A stretch of 64,000 bases of DNA from Levilactobacillus mulengensis (GTDB taxonomy: Bacteria; Bacillota; Bacilli; Lactobacillales; Lactobacillaceae): positions 186,001 through 250,000 of the forward strand of contig NZ_RHNW01000002.1 of NCBI RefSeq assembly GCF_003946045.1, in the 5' to 3' direction. The translations under genes and the position numbers were made by a program. Positions 59,652-64,000 of this stretch are shown here, in pieces. How positions within the stretch are numbered: the stretch's first letter is position 1; each line of letters begins with the position of its first letter. Under the pieces are notes generated by a model that did no database searches, was not told the origin of the DNA, and saw only the letters and a list, made by a program, of their open reading frames with translations.

Positions 59652-60395
59652 ATGACGGATCGTTTACAAAACAAAACCGCGTTGATCACCGGGGGTGCCG
59701 GTGGCATTGGGATTGGCATTGCGACATGTTACCTGCGTGAAGGGGCGCGGATTATTTTGACGGATTTGAATGAAAGCGCTGCCGAAAAGGACTTGGTTCA
59801 GGCTAACGACCAGGCAACCTTTGTGAAGCAGGACGTCACCAGTGAGGACGCCTGGCAGGCCATTATCGGCGACATCACGACCAAGTATGGCCAGCTGGAT
59901 ATTCTGGTCAACTGTGCAGGAATTTTGCCCGAAATGAAGCCACTTGATGAGATCACGCTCAGCGAATGGCAACGGGTCATTGACATCAATTTGACTGGGA
60001 ACTTTCTGGGGATGAAGCACGCCATTAAGGCGATGAAGGCCCACGGCGGCTCAATCATCGACATTTCTTCCATTGCCGGCATGGTCGCCAGCCCCCTGAT
60101 TTCGTCCTACTCCGCTTCCAAGGGGGGCACCCGCATGCTGACCAAGGCCGCCGCCATCGACGCCACGACCAAGGGCTACAACATCCGCGTCAACTCCGTC
60201 CATCCCGGCGTGATCAACACGCCAATGACCAGTGGCCCTAACGACCAGGTGGCACAGGTCTCCGCGGCCATCCCGATGAAGCGTGTCGGTCAGCCCCAGG
60301 ACATTGGTGAAATCTGTGTCTACTTGGGTTCGGATGAATCCAACTACGTGACCGGGTCCGAATTCACCGTTGATGGTGGGTATACGGCTGTTTAA
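59652..60395 (+). CDS. Short-chain dehydrogenase/reductase, (R)-alcohol dehydrogenase-like
   Basis: A 247-residue classical SDR: cofactor motif TGGAGGIGIGIA, NCAG in ILVNCAGILPE, catalytic Ser in IDISSIAG, YSASKGG (Tyr, Lys) and the C-terminal TGSEFTVDGGYTAV. Asp after the second strand (LTDLNE) points to NADH use. It is close to the L. brevis (R)-specific alcohol dehydrogenase type. The ATG at 59652 has GGAGG 8 nt before. Monocistronic. Confidence 0.9.
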   Translation: MTDRLQNKTALITGGAGGIGIGIATCYLREGARIILTDLNESAAEKDLVQANDQATFVKQDVTSEDAWQAIIGDITTKYGQLDILVNCAGILPEMKPLDEITLSEWQRVIDINLTGNFLGMKHAIKAMKAHGGSIIDISSIAGMVASPLISSYSASKGGTRMLTKAAAIDATTKGYNIRVNSVHPGVINTPMTSGPNDQVAQVSAAIPMKRVGQPQDIGEICVYLGSDESNYVTGSEFTVDGGYTAV

Positions 60396-60411
60396 TCTCA
60401 AAGATGGTTCC

Positions 60412-60441
60412 AAGGTGTCGCCTCGTTGCGGCACTTTTTTT
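60412..60441 (+). terminator. Terminator
   Basis: AAGGTGTCGC pairs with GCGGCACTT (one mismatch), then T-run. Confidence 0.75.
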
Positions 60442-60509
60442 GAAGAGATTATCATTGCTTATCCAACGGTAGACCGTTATTCTTATGCTAATAGGAGGAA
60501 GACTCGCTC

Positions 60510-60737
60510 ATGCTAAAAGTACATTTCAAATGCGAACCTCAAACTTTCACAAGCCTACCGCTCCCTTTCAAGCTCACTAACTTTGTCTTTAAGGCAATCC
60601 CAGGTAATCAGGACTCGCCGATATTTTTACGCATTAGTCCCAATCCATTCACCGACCCCGAATTTATTCGGGAACATCTCGACTGTGCTGATGAAATTCC
60701 CTTTATCCCTGTCACATTGCTGGATAGTGAATTCTAA
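60510..60737 (+). CDS. 75-residue hypothetical protein
   Basis: A small ORF with a strong ribosome binding site (GGAGGA, 10 nt before ATG) between two terminators, which supports a real monocistronic gene. The product starts MLKVHFKCEPQTF and contains FRISPNPF-like and HLDCADEIPFIPV segments. It is soluble and acidic at the C-terminus, with two Cys residues. I do not recognise a family. Confidence 0.65.
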   Translation: MLKVHFKCEPQTFTSLPLPFKLTNFVFKAIPGNQDSPIFLRISPNPFTDPEFIREHLDCADEIPFIPVTLLDSEF

Positions 60738-60772
60738 AAAAGGACCGACTCCTCAACAGGAATCGGTCCTTT
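60737..60772. terminator. Bidirectional terminator
   Basis: AAAGGACCGACTCCT pairs with AGGAATCGGTCCTTT, between convergent genes. Confidence 0.9.
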
Positions 60773-60775
60773 CGC

Positions 60776-61564
60776 TTACTTCAATAAATATTTCGCATCC
60801 AGCTCATGGTCAAACGAGGTCAAAATCTTCGGACCGTCATCCGTGATCACGATGGTGTGCTCGTACTGACAACTCAGGCTACCATCGACCGTGCGGATGG
60901 TCCAGCCATCATCGGCGGGCGCGCTGCATTCCTCGCTCCCCACGTTGATCATGGGTTCGATGGTGATGGTCATCCCCGCCTTCAGCCGGGTGCCATGGCC
61001 CGGACGCCCATAGTGCGGCACGTCTGGGTCTTCGTGCATGGTCGGTCCAATGCCGTGGCCGATGTAATCGCGTACCACGCCGTAACCTAATTGGTTTTCC
61101 GCGTAGTCCTGAATGGCAAAGCCAATGTCGCCGATACGGTTGCCGACAACGGCCTGGTCGATGCCCTTGTACAAAGCCTTCAGCGTCACGTCCATTAACT
61201 TTTCAACCTCGGCGGATGGCTTGCCCACGACAAACGCGTGGCAGGCATCGCTCAGGTAGCCGTCGTAGTCGATGACCGTGTCCATTTTGATCAAGTCGCC
61301 CTCGTGAACCAGAATATCCTTGCTGGGGCAACCGTGGCAGATCATGTCGTTGACGCTGACACAGGTCGAGTACTTGTAGCCCTCAAAGTTGAGCTCCCCC
61401 GGGGTGGCGCCGTGACCGACGATGTATTCGTAGGAAAAGTGGTCGATGTCCCAGGTGGTAATACCGGGCTTGATGTAGTCTTCCAGCTCATGGAAGAGGC
61501 CGACCAGAATGTCGCCAGCCGCTTGCATCCCCGCAATTTCCCGTTGTGATTTTAATGCTATCAT
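60776..61564 (-). CDS. map: Methionine aminopeptidase, type I
   Basis: A 262-residue metalloenzyme removing N-terminal Met from new proteins. The pita-bread fold metal ligands are visible: Asp in KMDTVIDYDGYLSDACHAF, His in YIGHGIGPTMHEDPDVPHYG, Glu in TITIEPMIN and in CQYEHTIVIT. The ATG at 61564 has GGAGG 6-7 nt before; the longer frame adds 24 unsupported residues. Housekeeping gene of the chromosomal backbone. Confidence 0.95.
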   Translation of the reverse strand: MIALKSQREIAGMQAAGDILVGLFHELEDYIKPGITTWDIDHFSYEYIVGHGATPGELNFEGYKYSTCVSVNDMICHGCPSKDILVHEGDLIKMDTVIDYDGYLSDACHAFVVGKPSAEVEKLMDVTLKALYKGIDQAVVGNRIGDIGFAIQDYAENQLGYGVVRDYIGHGIGPTMHEDPDVPHYGRPGHGTRLKAGMTITIEPMINVGSEECSAPADDGWTIRTVDGSLSCQYEHTIVITDDGPKILTSFDHELDAKYLLK

Positions 61565-61616
61565 GTTGTGCCTCCTGATGGTTTGATTGCTCTTTTTAGT
61601 ATACCCCAAGCCGAAC

Positions 61617-61644
61617 AAAAAGGCTGGCAAACTCACCAGCCTCT
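61617..61644 (-). terminator. Terminator of the WxL protein gene
   Basis: GGCTGG (61622-61627) pairs with CCAGCC (61636-61641), T5 on the minus strand. Confidence 0.8.
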
Positions 61645-61661
61645 TGCGTTATTTATTAAAA

Positions 61662-63848
61662 TTAGGAAACGCCATCGATCAGCTGCCAGCCGACGACAAT
61701 CGTATAGTCGCCCACAATGGCATCACTGTTGATCTGCGCCTGCATCCCGGCCTTTTGGCCCCAACTACTGGTCACGTCCGTCGTGCCCGTATCCGTCGCC
61801 GTATTGGTATGGGTCATCACGGTCTGCGGCGTCTGATTCAGCGTGACCTCGGTGCCATTCTGGCGTTTATAAACCAGATTCCCCGAGAGTTGGCCATCCG
61901 GCGTGGTCGCTTGGGCCGTAGCGTTTGCCTGCAAGGTCCACGCACTCCCAGTGCCGCGGGTGTCGATCACGTTAATGGTCCACCCCGCATCCGGCTCAAC
62001 CGCTTGCGCCGAACCGGTCAGTTTGGTGGTGAATTTCGCCTGATCGGAAACGTTGGCCAACTGGAGCACCCCCATGTTTAGCGTCCAGGTGGCGGCGTCG
62101 GAGCTGTTGCCTTCCTCGTCGCTTGCCTTCACCACCAGTGAATTACTGCCCGACACCAGGTCGGCAGCGGGAATCGTGAAGTTAAACTCGCCTTCGTCAT
62201 CCGGTTGGGTCATCAGCGTTTTACCGTTGAGGGTCCCCGTCACGGTAACGTTTCGGTAATCGTAGTCGTCGGGAATATTGTCCATCACCACCGTCCCAGT
62301 CACCTTAGTGTCCTGGTTGGGCTGCACGTTGACCGGGTCGCCGCTGAGCTTGTGGATTGAGATCAAGCGGTTCGGCGTCAGGGTAAACGGCACCGTATCG
62401 GTACTCAAAATGTTATTCGTGCCGTCAAAATTACTGGTCGTGGCGGGCACGGTCGTTTCCTTGGTCACATCATCGGCCGTCCCCAGTAGCGTAATGCTAG
62501 CTTCTTTATTTGAATTACTCAAGTCTTGCGGCAACGTGTACTTGGCCAGCTGACTGGCTAAGTTGTCCCCGGTCAGGGTCGCTACCTTGCTGTCGCCGTA
62601 GCTGACGATTGCCTGATTAAACGTCAGGTCACGTGGCAGGCTGAGCTTAGCCACAATGTTCTTCCAGTCCTGCCGGCCATCGACGTACCCCAGGTTGTAG
62701 GTCAATTTAACCTTGTCGTCCGACTTGACCTTGTCCCCGCTGGCAACGTCTTTGCCGGTCGTGACATCGTTCAGGGTGCTTTTCGCCGTTGCGTTGACCA
62801 GCCCGGGAATCTGTTCAAAAATCACCAAATTATTTTCCCACTTAGACGAATCCGTCGTCCCGGTAAAGCCCCAGCGGGTTTCGCCGGAGTCCGTGGTCGT
62901 GATAGTGGTCGGGTCATTGCCCCCACCCACCAGGCCGCCGGGGTCCAAACTGAAGTCGGCGCCCTGACCCTTCAACTTCTCACCGGTCTGGGGATCCTTG
63001 TCATCAATCACATAATTCATCTTGCTGTACCCGTCCCACGTCAGGGTGAGGTGGTGCCATTTACCATCGGATAGACTTAGATTGTTCACGGTTCCCCGAT
63101 GTAACATATATGGGGCTGAAATAGCTGGGTCAGAAACATACGTCTTGGTATCACTGGGATAATTCCAGGCAATGTGTGCGCCAGAAACACTCGCAACATT
63201 ATCGAACGAATTACTGTAATCTAGGGCACTGCTAGGTGTCTTATTAGTTTCTGTATCAAACTCCATCGCCCAACTGTGCTGAATGGCTGATTTTGCTATC
63301 GTGTCAGGCGTGGTATTGGTGAAGTAACTCGCCCCCCAAACACCTAAACTCTCGCCCTGAATAACGGGCCCGCCTATCAGTGATGACTGATACTTGGTCG
63401 TCGCCGCTAGCCCATTGCTGTCATTCTGCAAGACGAAGGCCATCCCCTCGCCCGCAGTCCCGGCACTCTGCTTGTTGCCAAAGTACATCCACATCGACGC
63501 CGTTTCCTGCACATGCTTCGAATTCAGCGGAAAGGGATTGTTGTCCGTGGACCAAATGGCGCCAGATTGGCCAGAACCATTCGTCACCTCGACCGCTTGG
63601 GTTCCGGAGACCCCAGCACTCTCGGGAACGTCAACCACCTTGGACTGATTGAATTTCTGTTTGCTCCAAGCCGTCCCGGGCGTAAAAATGTTGGCACTGC
63701 TGTCGCTAGCATCTTGAATCTTGATGCCTTGGGGCGCCGTGTTTAACGCATTGTCTAGATCCGCGTCAGCGTGTGCCACCCCATTGGCACCGATTCCCAT
63801 CGCCACAATAAACCCTACTAGTCCTAGGCCCCATTGGGTTAACCGCAT
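61662..63848 (-). CDS. WxL-domain surface protein with L-type lectin domain
   Basis: A 728-residue exported protein. The signal peptide ends near AHA-DA. Residues ~60-355 form an L-type (legume-like) lectin domain (MWMYFGNKQSAGTAGEGMAFVLQND; SWAMEFDTETNKTP; HHLTLTWDGYSKMNYVIDD). Ig-like/adhesin repeats follow (~360-590). The C-terminus is a WxL domain with both motifs, WTL in GSAWTLQANA and WQL in YTIVVGWQLIDG, which binds peptidoglycan non-covalently. Likely a sugar-binding adhesin. GAAGGAG precedes the ATG. Confidence 0.9.
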   Translation of the reverse strand: MRLTQWGLGLVGFIVAMGIGANGVAHADADLDNALNTAPQGIKIQDASDSSANIFTPGTAWSKQKFNQSKVVDVPESAGVSGTQAVEVTNGSGQSGAIWSTDNNPFPLNSKHVQETASMWMYFGNKQSAGTAGEGMAFVLQNDSNGLAATTKYQSSLIGGPVIQGESLGVWGASYFTNTTPDTIAKSAIQHSWAMEFDTETNKTPSSALDYSNSFDNVASVSGAHIAWNYPSDTKTYVSDPAISAPYMLHRGTVNNLSLSDGKWHHLTLTWDGYSKMNYVIDDKDPQTGEKLKGQGADFSLDPGGLVGGGNDPTTITTTDSGETRWGFTGTTDSSKWENNLVIFEQIPGLVNATAKSTLNDVTTGKDVASGDKVKSDDKVKLTYNLGYVDGRQDWKNIVAKLSLPRDLTFNQAIVSYGDSKVATLTGDNLASQLAKYTLPQDLSNSNKEASITLLGTADDVTKETTVPATTSNFDGTNNILSTDTVPFTLTPNRLISIHKLSGDPVNVQPNQDTKVTGTVVMDNIPDDYDYRNVTVTGTLNGKTLMTQPDDEGEFNFTIPAADLVSGSNSLVVKASDEEGNSSDAATWTLNMGVLQLANVSDQAKFTTKLTGSAQAVEPDAGWTINVIDTRGTGSAWTLQANATAQATTPDGQLSGNLVYKRQNGTEVTLNQTPQTVMTHTNTATDTGTTDVTSSWGQKAGMQAQINSDAIVGDYTIVVGWQLIDGVS

Positions 63849-63910
63849 GTCTGCTCACTCCTTCGATTTACTTTGAAAGCAATTTCTGTCGAACATATTC
63901 AATGGTTTTT

Positions 63911-63939
63911 ATTATACACTAAAATCGTTTAAATCGTAA
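63911..63939 (-). promoter_or_regulatory. Promoter of the WxL-lectin gene
   Basis: TTACGA (63939-63934), 17-nt spacer and an extended TG-TATAAT (63916-63911) on the minus strand. The remaining 60 nt to the window end show no gene. Confidence 0.7.
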
Positions 63940-64000
63940 GGTATTTTAAATAACAAACTATTTCGCTTTGCCGTTATCAGGTGAACACCGACTTCTAAGC

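Overview
The window looks like chromosomal DNA of a mid-to-high-GC Lactobacillaceae, most like Levilactobacillus. The evidence is strong AGGAGG-type ribosome binding sites with several TTG/GTG starts, CcpA (cre) sites, KxYKxGKxW/LPXTG and WxL surface proteins, catabolic arginine-pathway genes, GPH sugar transport with GH36/GH31 glycosidases, and many DHA-type drug exporters. The genus is inferred from gene content; no rRNA or tRNA gene was recognised.

Layout. 0-4.5 kb: thiol-redox pair (FAD disulfide reductase cut by the window edge, thioredoxin) behind a CsoR/CstR-like operator, a tannase remnant, a cre-controlled APC permease and a hydroxyacyl-CoA dehydrogenase. 4.7-7.7 kb: an AT-rich convergent pair, DUF3578-DUF3883 protein and DUF262 protein, that looks like an acquired defence cassette. 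7.9-18.8 kb: small enzymes, pyroglutamyl peptidase, alpha-galactosidase, a PucR/HxlR regulator pair, a GPH symporter plus GH31 operon, and a secreted PAP2 phosphatase. 18.9-28.9 kb: MarR/ABC exporter and MarR/MFS exporter modules with clear operators, a frameshifted VOC gene, a candidate small RNA, a MucBP/SH3-like surface protein and a GntR-ABC operon. 29-34 kb: the proton-translocating transhydrogenase operon pntA1-A2-B and a GPP34-like gene, both followed by large structured 3'-UTR elements. 34.2-40.4 kb: arcB-arcC-yfcC (no arcA), divergent from a GlnK/GlnL-type two-component system whose likely DNA site lies at the arcB promoter. 40.6-46.5 kb: a beta-lactamase-fold protein, a CopY-box-controlled copper operon ending in a 34-residue peptide, glutathione peroxidase, a matrixin-like protease and a small secreted protein. 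46.6-53.3 kb: candidate small RNA, purine permease, a TTG-started 60-residue protein, an MFS exporter with a leader peptide, a Cof-type HAD phosphatase, an orphan antitoxin between copies of the HAD promoter, and a DUF1828/1829 protein. 53.3-64 kb: secreted tyrosine phosphatase, a 980-residue LPQTN-anchored adhesin, an IS605-type TnpB with its omega-RNA next to a decapitated gene, an SDR, methionine aminopeptidase and a WxL/L-type-lectin protein.

The most novel signal is a family of at least four large, nested-stem elements (29299-29461, 29581-29744, 33059-33297, 50365-50529). All sit on the sense strand between a stop codon and that gene's intrinsic terminator, i.e. in 3'-UTRs. Their sequences diverge while the stem arrangement is retained. 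A second, apparently unrelated 3'-UTR structure (97-nt hairpin plus 132-nt tandem repeat) follows the response-regulator gene at 40086-40418.
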